DNA from: Lepus europaeus
Lineage: Eukaryota > Chordata > Mammalia > Lagomorpha > Leporidae
Direction: 5' to 3'
Assembly: GCF_033115175.1 (NCBI RefSeq)
Contig: NC_084850.1
Coordinates: 186,001 to 250,000, forward strand
DNA length: 64,000 bases
Shown here: positions 22,909 to 34,024 of the stretch, piece by piece
How the letters are laid out: each line of letters opens with the position of its first letter
Numbering within the stretch: the stretch's first letter is position 1
Made by a program: the position numbers and the translations under genes
Notes under the pieces: model-generated
The model's input: the letters and a program-made list of their open reading frames with translations, nothing else
Database searches by the model: none
What the model was told of the DNA's origin: nothing

Positions 22909-23163
22909 TCCATCCGTTGGCCCAAACCCCCGATGGACGCAACAGCCGGAGCTGCGCCAATGTGAAGCCAGGAGCCAGGAATTTCCTCCAGGTTTCCCAT
23001 GCAGGTGCAGGCGCCGAAGGCCTTGGGTCATCCTCCACTGCTTTCCCAGGCCACAGCAGAGAGCCAGATCGGAAGTGGAGCAGCCAGGACTCGATCCAGC
23101 ACCCATATAGAATGCCGGCACTGCAGGCGGCGGCTTTACCCATTACAGCACAGCACCGGCCCC
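22811..23163 (-). mobile_element. C-repeat SINE
   Basis: Reverse copy flanked by CACAAAATTTTT on both sides (about 22803-22814 and 23164-23175), the target-site duplication. Confidence 0.93.
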
Positions 23164-23192
23164 CACAAAATTTTTATCTGGTGTTTCTGTGT

Positions 23193-23435
23193 CACTTACT
23201 CTGATCCAGCTTCCTGCTAATGTGCCTGGAAAAGAAGCAGAAGATGGCCCAAAAGCTTAGGCCCCTGACACCTTTGTGGAAGACCCAAATGGAGTTCCAG
23301 GCTCCTGGCTTCAGCCTTGCCCAGTCCCAGTCATTGCAGCCATTTGGGAAGTAAACCAGGAGACAGAAGAGCTCTCACTCTCAGTCTCCCCTCTCTAACT
23401 CTGCCTTTCAAATAAATAAATCTAAAAAATATTGA
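23193..23435 (+). mobile_element. C-repeat SINE, 5' truncated
   Basis: Older sense copy starting at TCTGATCCAGCTTCCTGC. Confidence 0.8.
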
Positions 23436-24111
23436 AGCATCTGAAAAACAGTAGAAAATAATCTCTCAGTAACTTTATGTCTCACAATCTCTCCTTAAAG
23501 AAATAACCATTCATTCTGTAAGTAGGAAAATGGAAAATTTTAAATGTTCAACAATTACATTGCAATGGATTTTTACACATTCATTCAGTACTCTTTTTGA
23601 ATAATTTTTAGGACGTGGGAAAGCTAGTATATTCAAAGAAAAAACTTCAGGAAAGAAGTGTAATACTAAAGTTAAATACATACATTACACGTTAGTACTG
23701 TGCATTAAATGCGTAAATACCACTATACACATATAACTAAGAAAATATTCCAAATACTGATGGGTTAGTACTGAACAAGAGAATTACATAGATTTTCATA
23801 TTCTTTTACTTCTGAAATTGTCTTCAATTGATCTGGTACTGGTAGAGCCTGCCCTCCAACCCAACCCATTACTAGGCTAAAAGGGAAGACATCTGGAGGC
23901 TCTGTAGCTGCAAAGAAACTCAAACACATAACAATTGCTCAGTTTTATTTTCTGCAGAAACAGTTAACACCCACTCCTCCAGCAACAAACAGGGAAACAA
24001 GCTGGCTGAGGTAAGAAGGCCGGCACACAGGAAAAAACTTGGAACTCCGCAATACAGCGGCAATTACCCCAAATATAAATGCCTATCACTTGCCTAGTAG
24101 GGGAAAAAAGG
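23436..24111 (-). other. 3' flank of CTAG-like copy B
   Basis: AT-rich and otherwise unclassified. On the minus strand AATAAA at 23949-23944 is a likely poly(A) signal, about 165 nt past the stop of copy B. Confidence 0.45.
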
Positions 24112-24256
24112 TCAGAACTGGGGACCCTTCCCCCTTCCTTGTTTTGGCAGAGTCAGGGACGCAAGGTGTCGAATGTTCCGGATCACCAGGGAAAGCCGAT
24201 CAAGGAAGGAGCTGATGGCAATTTGGAAGAGAACAGGATCTTTAGCAGTCCATCTA
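24112..24256 (-). CDS. Copy B coding exon 3 and stop
   Basis: The acceptor is CTCTCTTTTAG|TAGATGG (reading minus). The exon encodes the C-terminal helix and a short basic tail ending GKGPQF, with TGA at 24114-24112. Confidence 0.85.
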
Positions 24257-25244
24257 CTAAAAGAGAGGGAAAAGGGAAACCTGGTTAAAGGCGAGACCTC
24301 TCAGGTAGGTCCGGATACCACGCCTCCTGCTTCCCACCCAGTAAATGTCACTCACCCCACCCCAGATTCTTCAAGAACTCACACAGTCAGGTCACTGCCT
24401 TTCACCGCAAACTCCTCCAGAATCACTCCTTGGTGGCACGTGGCAGCTGGATCCAGGGACCTGCGGGCCATCTCTGCTTCCAGAGGGGATCGGAAAGGCG
24501 CAGTTAGAGTCCTGGGGGAACGTACGGTTAAGGCACCATCCACTACTGAGCTTGCTTGCGCCTCAGGCCTCCTTACACTTCAGGGGCCAGCCTTCACTCC
24601 AGGCCCCGGAAGCTATGCCTCGAGCCAGCTCAGACCAGCCCGAGCTGCTTGCCTGCCATTCCAGCTTTCTTCCGATCCCCCTCCCCCCCCCCGGGGGGGG
24701 TTCCGGGACAGGCAATTTTCCTGTCCTTCCAAGATGCCCACTCCTGCCGCCCCTGGTTGTCCCCTTGCAGAGCCTTCCGTCTGTTTCCCAGGCTGCCACG
24801 TACCTCCCTGGAAACCTCTCCCCAAAGTGTTGCCTGACCTGTCCTACCTCCGATCGCTTCCCCTCCCCCAGAGCCTCCTTCAAAAGGATACATCTCCAGC
24901 GGTTGGCTTCCAGGCCCTGCAGCCGGGACCGCTGTGTCTCCACTGGGTCCGGCAGCCTGTGGTGCTGGATCACCCCGCGGAGGAGCAACCGCTGCGTCGG
25001 CCGCTGCTGCTGCCGCACCAGGGCTACCTTGGTCGTCAGGGCCACGGTGCGCGTCCTGACCGCTGGCACCGGCCGGCCCAGCACGATTTCCTGGCTCACT
25101 CCCGGGATTCAGTGTGCTGTGGCCACCCTTGCCCTCAGTGCCGCCTGAGGTAACCCGACAGGCAGGGTGTCCGAGGCTCCGCTGGCCACCCTGGCCTTCT
25201 GAGCTACCCATTCCGCCATCCGCGCTGCCACCCGGAGCCTGCAT
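24112..25244 (-). CDS. CTAG/LAGE3-family protein, three exons, intact (copy B)
   Basis: Joined minus-strand exons 25244-24892, 24511-24383 and 24256-24112 give 627 nt, or 208 residues. A second in-frame ATG at 25262 would add six residues; I chose 25244 because MQAPGGSADGG resembles the CTAG1 start. Residues 1-117 are Gly/Ala/Pro-rich. The domain then reads TLTAPFRSPLEAEMARRSL, matching LAGE3 (TLSVPFPTPLEAE) and CTAG1B (PMEAELARRSL). It continues with LEEFAVKGSDLTV-RWTAKD (CTAG1B KEFTVSGNILTI; LAGE3 RWKAED) and ISSFLDRLSLVIRNIRHLAS. All splice sites are GT-AG and both introns fall after the second base of a codon. No disabling change was seen. The role is likely Pcc1-like (KEOPS) or a testis-type antigen, by family only. 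It faces the opposite way from copy A. Confidence 0.85.
24383..24511 (-). CDS. Copy B coding exon 2
   Basis: The acceptor is TTCCCCCAG|GACTC and the donor is CTGACTGT|GTGAGT. It is 129 nt, identical in length and phase to copy A exon 2. Confidence 0.87.
24683..24700. repeat. C10G8 palindromic run in intron 1 of copy B
   Basis: Ten C followed directly by eight G. It can fold on itself, and it is also a place where sequence assembly can err. Confidence 0.8.
24892..25244 (-). CDS. Copy B coding exon 1
   Basis: Starts ATGCAGGCTCC at 25244; the donor is CTGGAGAT|GTATCC at 24892/24891. It is longer than copy A exon 1 (353 versus 209 nt) through extra Gly/Ala/Pro-rich sequence. Confidence 0.8.
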
Positions 25245-25262
25245 GGGCTTCTCCGCCTTCAC

Positions 25263-25909
25263 CCTCAGGCGTCCGCGGCACTCTCACAACCCGACAGCTC
25301 ACGACGACGGTTTGCGACTGAGGGGATGAAGCCCCAGGAAAAGCCCCGCCTCTTTGCTCGCAATGCAACTTGGGATGCACACTGCGCCTGTGCAAACAAG
25401 CCACCCACATGCCCACCCAACAGCACTTCCGGTGAGCGCTGGAGGCCCTCATCGGTTGCCAAGGGAACAACCACTTGGAAACTCTTCCGTGGAGACAGTG
25501 CACCACCCCAGGGCACTTGCATCAGTGCCCCCCAGGTATTAGTTCCCTGAACGCTGGGCCAACCGCAAGTCTCAGGGAGCCCCTCGGCTGCAGAGACAAG
25601 CTTCAGGAAGCTCTCACCCCTTGGCATGGGACTAAATGGTGGGCTCCTCAAGAGCCTGTGCAGAGAGACTCTGCTCCATGTCCCTGGAGACACTGGCAAG
25701 GCTGCCAGGCACGTGACTGGCTCTCGCCAAGCCTGCCCTGCGCGCAAACCTCGGCGCCCTGTGCCACCGCGGTGCGGCTGCGCGAACAGACGCTGCGTCG
25801 TCTCCCGGCCTGAATGCCCTGACTGGGTCCCCGAGACCCCGTGAGGTCTGGAGGAGGCCACGCACGCGCCCGGCTCCCGCCAACAAACCCCGTGGGCCCG
25901 GAAGGCCGC
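25263..25909 (-). promoter_or_regulatory. GC-rich promoter region of copy B
   Basis: CpG-rich sequence upstream of copy B. It holds an ETS-type CCGGAAGTG on the minus strand (25432-25424) and an RFX X-box-like GTTGCCAAGGGAAC (25455-25468). Overlapping GC-driven open frames here look non-coding. Confidence 0.45.
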
Positions 25910-25975
25910 ACCCCGTCGGCAGGGCCGCCCTGACTCGTGACCACCCCGTCGGCAGGGCCGCCCTGACTCGTGACC
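25910..25975 (+). repeat. 33-bp tandem duplication
   Basis: Two copies of a unit starting CCCCGTCGGCAGGGCCGCCC at 25911 and 25944. Confidence 0.9.
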
Positions 25976-26261
25976 AGGCTGCCGGCCTGTCCCCTCGCTC
26001 GGCAGGAGCCTCTGGGCCCAACTCCGCCGGTCAGGTGCTGTCCTGTGCTGTCCCTCCGTCCCCGCGCCTTGCCCAGCCCTGGGACACGAAATGACAAGAG
26101 CCCCGCAGTGCCGTTCGTTTCCAAAAGTCACTCCTGGGCCCTGCCAGTCCTCGAGGACTGCCCCACGCCATCCGTGTGGCTGAGGCCGGCCTTGCACCTC
26201 CAGGGACGTTTGTCACTGTCACGTCGGTGATGTTTGCCCCGTGAGGGAGCGGGGGCTGCAC

Positions 26262-26930
26262 GTGCGCGTGTGTGTCTGGGGGGTGCAGTGTGTGTATGTG
26301 TGTGTGCGGGGGTGTGCGGGGTGTCGGCTGTACGCTGTGTGTGTGCACGGGGGGCAGTGCGGTGTGTCGGGTGTGCAGTGTGGGGGGTGTTAGCGGGTAC
26401 AGTGTGTGTGTGCAGTGGGGGGGTGCAGTGTGTGTGCGGGGGGTGCAGTGTGTGTGTGTGCAGTGTGTGTGGAGGTGAAGTGTGTGGCGTGTCAGGTGCA
26501 GTGTGTGGGGTGTGTGTCTGTGGGGAAGTGCAGTGTGTGTGTATGTGTGTGTGTGCGGGGGTGTGCGGTGTGTCGGGTGTGCAGTGTGTGGGGTGTCAGG
26601 GGGTACAGTGGGTGTGTGTACAGTGTGTGTGTGGTGTGTCGGGTGTGCAGCATGTGTGGGGTGTGTCTGTGGGGGGGGCAATGTGTGTGGGGAGGGTGTG
26701 CGGTGTGTCGGGTGTGCAGTGTGTGTTGGGGGTTTCTGTGGGGGTGCAGTGTGGGGGGGAGATGTATGTATGGGGGTTGTGCGGTGTGAGGAGTGTCTGG
26801 GGTTGCAGTGTGTGTGGGTTGTGGTGTAGGTGTGCAGCATGTGTAGAGGGTGTATCTGTGGGGGGTGCAGTATGTGGATGTGGGGTGTGGAATGTGGGCG
26901 GGGTGCGGTGGGGGGGGAGTGTCTGTTTCA
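26262..26930 (+). repeat. GT/G-rich minisatellite with GTGTGCAGTGTGTG-type units
   Basis: About 670 bases in which the plus strand is almost only G and T, built from irregular units containing GGTGCAGTGTGTG, TGTCGGGTGTGCAG and GTGTGTCTGTGGGG. Six-frame reading gives Cys/Val/Gly or His/Thr/Pro repeats, which are artefacts. It ends about 100 bases before the SLC6A8-like exon and so lies in its intron-like flank. Confidence 0.9.
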
Positions 26931-27023
26931 GGAGTGTGTCCTGGGGCCTGGGCTGCAGGGGGGAAGAGCTGTGACCCCTTGGGGCAGACCCCAGTCACCC
27001 CAGCTGTGCTCTCCCTCTCCTAG

Positions 27024-27390
<367 letters not shown>

Positions 27391-27698
27391 GGGCCGGTGC
27401 TGTGGTGTAGCAGGTAAAGCCGCCACCTGCAGTGCCAGTATCCCATATGGGCGCTGGTTCAAGACCTGACTGCTCCACTTCCCATCCAGCTCTCTGCTAT
27501 GGCCTGGGAAAGCAGTACAATATGATCCAAGTCCTTGGGCACCTGCACCCACGTGGGAGACCCAGAGGAAGCTCCTGGCTTTGGGTTGCCACAGCTCCAG
27601 CCATTGTGGCCATTTGCAAGTGAACTGGCATATGGAAGACCTCTCTCTCTCTCTCTCTCTCTCTGCCTCTCTGTAACTCTGCCTTTCAAAAAAAGTAA
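27391..27698 (+). mobile_element. C-repeat SINE
   Basis: Sense copy; its tail is the target of the next SINE. Confidence 0.92.
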
Positions 27699-27704
27699 TT
27701 CTTC

Positions 27705-27990
27705 GGCCGGCGCTGTGGCTCAATAGGCTAATCCTCCGCCTAGTGGCGCCGGCACACCAGGTTCTAGTCCCGGTAAGGGCACCAAATTCTGTCCCGGTTG
27801 CCCCTCTTCCAGGCCAGCTCTCTGCTGTGGCCCGGGAGTGCAGTGGAGGATGGCTCAAGTGCTTGGGCCCTGCACCCGCATGGGAGACCAGGATAAGCAC
27901 CTGGCTCCTGCCTTCGGATCAGCACAGTGTGCCGGCCACAGCGCGCTGGCCGCAGCGGCCATTGGAGGGTGAACCAACGGCAAAGGAAGA

Positions 27991-28028
<38 letters not shown>

Positions 28029-28070
28029 CACTCTGCCTGTCAAAAAAAAAAAAAGAAAAAGAAAAAAAAT
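27705..28070 (+). mobile_element. C-repeat SINE, CTAATCC subtype
   Basis: The 13-base duplication AAAGTAATTCTTC at 27692-27704 and 28078-28090 shows that it landed at the end of the preceding SINE. Confidence 0.93.
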
Positions 28071-28090
28071 TTTAAAGAAAGTAATTCTTC

Positions 28091-29007
28091 AAGAAAAGTT
28101 TTCAACAGAATTCTCACCACCACCGTTCTATCACTCCCCTCCCTGCCATGTTTACACTCTGTCCCTGTCACCTTTTTCTCACTTTTTTGGCCCAAACTAC
28201 ACCACTGCCTTTCACATCGCATTGGTTAGCTGCTTACTCGATAAATTTTATCCTAGAATTTTTCCATCTGGACCACCGCATCAGCTGCTGTTTCTCCAGT
28301 TGACTTGGGGCATCTCCCACATTGACAGCAGGACATGTCCTGGACTAGTATGGTGCTCAGGGCATGGAGGGGAATGGCCGGAGAACTCTCTAGAGGACCG
28401 GCATCCTTTATTCTCTGTTTCTGAGAGAGTGACCTGGATCTGCCTCTGCCATGTCTCGCCCCCTTAAGAGTACTGGGAGACGGGGACTGCAACATCTGGG
28501 CTAGGCTTCTGCCATCCTCTGGACTCACTTCTAGTCCACCAACCTCTGTGCCACTACCACTGCTCTGATAACTATAGCATTGTAATACATTTTGAAATCA
28601 GGAAGTGTGTGTTCTCCATCTTGATTGTTTCAGGACTGTTTTAACCTGTCCAGAAGCCATGCTGATGGGGGAACAAATCACGATGCACTTTCTCCAACAC
28701 TTCTCATCTAGCTACCTTGAACTTTGATGCAATATACTCTTCCTACCTATACATACTATCAGTATCTTCCTACATGAGATGGGAGCTGTCAAAAGCTAGG
28801 ATGAAATTTACACTCAACATTAGTTTGCTCAGTATCAAGTTCTGCTAGTTTATGTTCAGGAACTACATTATCCACCCCTTGTTAACTAATTCAAGTTCAG
28901 TGGTTATATGTGGATAGACTCTTTTTCCAAATTTATCTTTTTCACCAAAAAACCTGAAGATATCACTTCTTAGGTTAAGAGCTGCTTGAATCTTTCTAAA
29001 AATTTGT
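28091..29007. other. Mostly unclassified; possible antisense L1 remnant
   Basis: About 28567-28680 (AACTATAGCATTGTAATACA onward) resembles old antisense LINE-1. The rest is not recognised. Confidence 0.35.
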
Positions 29008-29304
29008 TTCAGAAGAGTGACAGGGAGACAGGGAGAGACAGACAGAGATGTTCCATCAGCTAGTTCACTTCTCAGATGGTTGCACTGGCCAGGACTGGGC
29101 CAGGCCAGGCCAAAGCCAGGAGCTTCTTCTGGATCTCCCACATGGGCAGGGGCCCAAGCACTTGGGCCATCTGCTGCTGCTCTTTCTAGGCCATTAGCAG
29201 GGAACTGGGTTGGAAACAGAGCAGCCAGGACACAAACCAACACCCACATGAGATGCTGGCATTGCTGGCAGTGGCCTTACCTGCTATGCCACAATGCCAG
29301 CCCC
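29008..29304 (-). mobile_element. C-repeat SINE
   Basis: Diverged reverse copy ending TATGCCACAATGCCAGCCCC. Confidence 0.85.
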
Positions 29305-30120
29305 TACTTGAATCTTTTGACATAAGTTTAAGTCTACTTGCGAAAAAATTACCATTCAAAATTTTATTCACTCTGTTTCATATCTTAAATCTCAAAATTA
29401 GGTTCATGAAAACAACTATGACACTCATTGAGAAAACTAAGTTAACACGAAGAAATATATACATCTGTTTTCATAGTTTATAAACTACTCAAGCATAAGA
29501 ATATGTCTGATCTTTATTACATCCCCTCAAAAATGTACTGAGAACTTTGCAGTAACATTCTCTACCCCCAAGGCCTGCTCCAGCTGCATCGGCACTGGCT
29601 CACTCCAAGTTCTGGGCTTCTGCTAAGCCAGCACTAACATCATTTCCTTCCAGCCACCACGTTGATTATCTACCAGGACCTCATCAGTCACGAAGAGCCG
29701 TTCTCTGACATTTTCAAGATCTAGGAGATTGAGGGCGGGGTATGCCTGGAGGTGTAGGGGAGGATGGCCAGTAGGACCAAGGGTAACACCTATGATTCAC
29801 TCAGTGGTGGAAATGCGTCCACTGAAGTCTTGCAGGATGAAAATTCTGAAAGCACAGTAATAAGTAATGTTGGGGTCATCACGAACGGTCACCTCTAGCA
29901 TGCCAGTTTCACAAAAGAAGCCTACAAGTACAGCAAAAAGAGGAAGGAATAGGGACTTCCAATACAATGGGTGTGGAATTTCAGTCTTGTAAGACGAGAA
30001 GTGTTTTGAAGATGGGTTGCACAGCAGCGAGAATGCACCTGGCACTCAAGGGTACCCTGGAGAACAGTTAGGACAGAAACATTTTATGTTCTCTTTTACC
30101 ACAATTAAAAGGGGAAAAAG
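29305..30120. other. Unclassified non-coding stretch
   Basis: AT-rich; no gene or nameable repeat. Confidence 0.4.
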
Positions 30121-30413
30121 TGCAGTAGGTACTGTGGTGCAGTGCATAAAACCACCACCTAAAGAGCCAGCATCCCATATGGGCGCCAGTTCAAAACCCG
30201 GCTGCTCCACTTCCAATCCTGGGAAAGCAGAAGATGGCCCTAGTCCTTGGGCCCCTGCACCCATGTGGGAGACCTGGAGGAAGCTCCTGACTCCTGGCTT
30301 CAGATCGGCGCAGCTCCGGCCATTGCGGCCACTTGGGGAGTGAACCAGCAGATGGAAGATACCTCTCTGCCTTTCCGTAACTCTTTCAAATAAATAAATA
30401 AATCTTAAAAAAG
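30121..30413 (+). mobile_element. C-repeat SINE
   Basis: Sense copy with a small internal deletion (CTCTGCTATGGC lost) and little (CT)n. Confidence 0.88.
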
Positions 30414-30805
30414 GTAGAAAGTTTACCAAGATTAAGGGAAAACATTTTATATATTTTAAATGGTTTTCTTGTAATCTATGTGTTTGTTAGATAACTCACA
30501 CAAGGTCCATCATTTCTTTTTTGTTTCTTTTGACTTCGGAGGCATCTCAATCTGATAGCGGTATGCTATCTCCCATGACCTATTGTGGCTTTATCTATTT
30601 CTATTTACATGTCTAACACATCATTTACTATTTTATGTTACAGTTCAATACCTTCTCATTTTTGTCCATAGATGTTGGTGCCTTCTCCTTGCTTGTTTGT
30701 AGCATTGACTCTATCAGCTCTTAATGACTTTTGTGCCTGCCAGCTATAGCTCTATTGTTTATCCTTCCAAATAACCTATGATTTCCCTTTAGAATACCTA
30801 TTCAA
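30414..30805. other. Unclassified AT-rich stretch
   Basis: Nothing recognised. Confidence 0.4.
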
Positions 30806-31413
30806 AAAAGCATGGAGCGGGTCTTTGGCAAAGCAGTTAAGTTGCTGCTTAGTGCCCCCATATCCCACATAGGAGTGCCTGGTTTGTGTCCCTGCTCCAC
30901 TTTCCTTTTTTTTTTTTTTGACAGGCAGTTAGTAAGGAGACAGAGAGAAAGGTCTTCCTTCCGTTGGTTCACCCTCCAATGGCCGCTGCGGCCGGCGTGC
31001 TGTACCGATCTGAAGCCAGGAGCCAGGTGCTTCCTCCTGGTCTCCCGCGTGGGTGCAGGGTCCAAGCACTTGGGCCATCCTCCACTGCCCTCCCGGGCCA
31101 CAGCAGAGAGCTGCACTGGAAGAGGAGCAACTGGGACAGAACCGGTGCCCCAACCGGGACTAGAATCCGGTGTGCGCCGCAGGCAGAGGATTAGTCCAGT
31201 GAGCCGTGGCGTCGGCCCCTGCTCCACTTTCTGATTTCACCTCCCTGCTAATATGTACCCTGGCTGAAGAGTTGGAACCCTGCCACTTATGTGGGAGACC
31301 TGGCTTTTGTTCCTGGCTCCTGGCTTTGGAGTGGCCAACCTTAAGTATGACAGGCATTTGGGAAGTTAAATGGCAGATAAAAGATCTCATTCAAATAAAT
31401 GTTTAAAAATTAA
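30806..31413 (+). mobile_element. Older C-repeat SINE split by a younger one
   Basis: The outer element runs 30806-30904 and resumes 31232-31413, where it reads TGATTTCACCTCCCTGCTAA and onward to AAATAAATG. Confidence 0.85.
30905..31216 (-). mobile_element. C-repeat SINE nested in another SINE
   Basis: CTAATCC-subtype, reverse. The duplicated target CCCTGCTCCACTTTC lies at 30890-30904 and 31217-31231 and is itself SINE sequence. Confidence 0.93.
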
Positions 31414-31480
31414 ATTTTATATATGTCAAATTTGTTTTCTTGCCTACTAGGGGAATTCTGTCATTTAATAGAGAATATCA

Positions 31481-31785
31481 GGGCTGGTGCTGTGGTGTGG
31501 TGGGTAAAACCACCACAGTGGTTTTAAATCCCATATAGGTACCAGTTCCAGTCCCAGCTGCTCCACTTCTGATCCAGTTCTCTGCTATGGCCTGGGAAAG
31601 CAGTGGAAGATGGCCCAAATCCTTGGGCCCCTGCCAGAAGAGGCTCCTGGCTCCTGGCTTCGGATTGGTGCAGCTCCAGCCATTGCGGCCAATAGGGGGT
31701 GACCCAGCAGGTGAGAGACCTCTCTCTCTCTCTGCCTCTCCTCTGTGTAACTCTTTCAAATAAATAAATAAATCTTTTTTAAAAA
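31481..31785 (+). mobile_element. C-repeat SINE
   Basis: Sense copy; AATAGAGAAT repeats on both sides (about 31468 and 31784). Confidence 0.9.
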
Positions 31786-32231
31786 TAGAGAATGTCTAGA
31801 CTTAAATGTGTATTTTCAGAATTGCTATGCTTTATCACTTTTAATGTAAGAGTACAGCAAAAGACTTGTGTAAAAATGGAATTAAAAATAAGGTTTTTTT
31901 GATACACTAAAATCTGTAATCCACACATACAATGGGCCTTCAAGGTGTTCATGTAAAATCTGCATCATGAAAAAACTAGGCATTTGTTTTGCACTTAAAA
32001 AAAGTAGTACATCAAAGATGACATGAAATCAATCACAGGCAAACTAGAAGAACAGAGACCAGAAAGAGTAAAACCTTTCATGACAGGGCTGCAGAACAAA
32101 TCAGGCACATGCTTGCTAATTCGAAAAAGTGATTCTATGTGGGTAAACACATAAATCCAGATGGCAGGCTGCTCTGATGGAGAACCGTGAGGATGGTGTG
32201 ACCCCGTTTGTGATTGTGTTTAAGACTGGCT
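31786..32231. other. Unclassified AT-rich stretch
   Basis: Nothing recognised. Confidence 0.4.
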
Positions 32232-32525
32232 TAGACATGGGCGCAAGTTCGAGACCCGGCTGCTCCACTTCCGATCCGGCTCTCTGCTATGGCCTGGGAA
32301 AGCAGTAGAAGATGGCCCAAGTCCTTGGGTCCCTGCACCCACATGGGAGACCTGGAAGAAGATCCTGGCTCCTGGCTTCAGATTGGCTCAGCTCCGGCTG
32401 TTGTGGCCAATTGAGAGAAGCAGTGGATGGAAGACCTCTCCCTCCATCCCTACCTCCCTCCCTCCCTCCCTCTCTCTCTCTCAACTTTGACCTTCAAATA
32501 AATAAATAAATAATTTTTTTTTAAA
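32232..32525 (+). mobile_element. C-repeat SINE, 5' truncated
   Basis: Begins around ACATGGGCGCAAGTTCGAGA; the (CT)n has turned into (CCCT)n at 32448-32470. Confidence 0.88.
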
Positions 32526-33234
32526 AAGTGACAGAAATCCTGATGGAGCTTCAAGATAAGCCTGTGCCACTCTGTGCTGAGCATTCATTGTCCCAGGGAT
32601 TCTGCCTGACCAGGACAAATAGGCCTCTGCTCTCCCTCTAGTGGAGAAAGAGAGAAAACAAAAAACAAAATGGTCATTTCAACTGTCAGGCAAGGGGCAA
32701 CGGGATTGAAGACAAACACTACGTTTAGATGAAGGAAGTGCTGTTTAAACTTAGACTTGGGTGACAGAAAGAAATCAGCCACGCAAAGATTCGTGGAAAG
32801 AACCTTCCAGGCAGAGGGGACAATCAGGACAAAGACTTAAGACAAGTGGTACATGTTGGAGGGAAAGTCCAGTGTCACGTGGCTGGCCCAGCAGGCTGGC
32901 AGAAGGACAGGAAACAAGGGCTCAGCAGCCCAAAGGTTTTGTGAGCCAGGGTTGCGTGGGCCTTCGGTTTCAAGAATGACAGAAAGCCACTGAAGGGCTT
33001 GAAGCACAGTAGAAACAGCAGCCAGCTGGCCCAGATGGAGACTAGATGGCCCCACACCTATAAAGGCTGAACCCATACTAAACTCTGCAGCCTGGTGGCC
33101 ATCAGCAACCTACGTAGAGTCCCTCTGGCAGAACTGCTGGACTTAAAGAATCAAAGGCACCTGCCTTCAGTCTGCACTTGCCCTAACATGTGGGCCCTGG
33201 CACGTAATACCCCATTCTACGGTGAGCAAGGGCC
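32526..33234. other. Unclassified non-coding stretch
   Basis: No gene or nameable repeat. Confidence 0.4.
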
Positions 33235-33665
33235 CCAGAAACACACACACATCCAAACCCCGAAGCTGTGAACATGACCTTATTTGTATAAAGGGTCATG
33301 GCACATGCAATGAAGGTAAGGATCCTGACTGCCTAGGTGGGCCCTACATCCAATAACAGAAGAGAATACACAGATAAAAGTAGTAGAGAAGGCCATGTGG
33401 TCAGAGAGGCAGAGACCTGCAAGAGGGGTCAACAAGCTGAGAACACCGGTGAATGCCAGCAACCACCAGAAGCTAGGAAGGCAGGCCCAGGTTGATCCTC
33501 TCAGAGCCTGCAGAAGCAAATACCACTGATGACTAGATGTCCAATTTCTAGCTTCCAAACCCATAGAAGAAAGAGGCTTTCTTGTATGAAGTCACCAAGT
33601 TTGCGCTGATTTTTACAGCAGCCACAGGAAGCCCATACACACACACACACACACTCATACACTCC
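33235..33665 (+). mobile_element. MLT1-like LTR fossil (ERVL-MaLR group)
   Basis: Recognised by the order CATGACCTTATTTG, GGTGGGCCCTACATCCAAT, CCACCAGAAGCTAGGAAGGC, and the end motif TCACCAAGTTTGCGCTGATT. Ancient, shared by placental mammals, broken, and without an internal region. Confidence 0.6.
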
Positions 33666-33681
33666 CCTACAAGTGATCTTG

Positions 33682-34024
33682 TAGGGACTGGCATTGTACA
33701 GAGGGTTAAACCACTGCCTGCAACGCCAGGATCCCATATAGGCACAATTTTGAGTCTCAGCTGCTCCACTTCTGATCCAGCTCCCTACTAATGCACCTGA
33801 GAAAGCAGCAGCAGATGGCCCAAGTACTCCCTGCCACCCACACGGGAGACCAGGATGAAGTTCCAGGCTTCTGACTTCAGCCAAGCTCAGCCCTGGCTGC
33901 TGTGGCCATTTGGGGAATGAACCAGCAGATGAAAGCGCGCTCTCGCTCTCTCTCTCTCTGTCTCTCCCTCCCTCCCTCTTTTTCTCTCTCCCTATGACTT
34001 TGCCTTTCAAATAATTTTTTTTAA
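33682..34024 (+). mobile_element. C-repeat SINE
   Basis: Diverged sense copy just after the LTR fossil; head GGGACTGGCATTGTACAGAG. Confidence 0.88.

Noticed and set aside
24173-25153. 326- and 267-codon plus-strand frames opposite copy B
   Set aside because: They are antisense shadows of the GC-rich copy B exons and introns; only the minus strand gives family similarity and splice sites.
26031-26974. Long open frames rich in Cys/Val (plus) and His/Thr/Pro (minus)
   Set aside because: They are translations of the GT minisatellite and change frame with repeat-length differences; no domain or start evidence.
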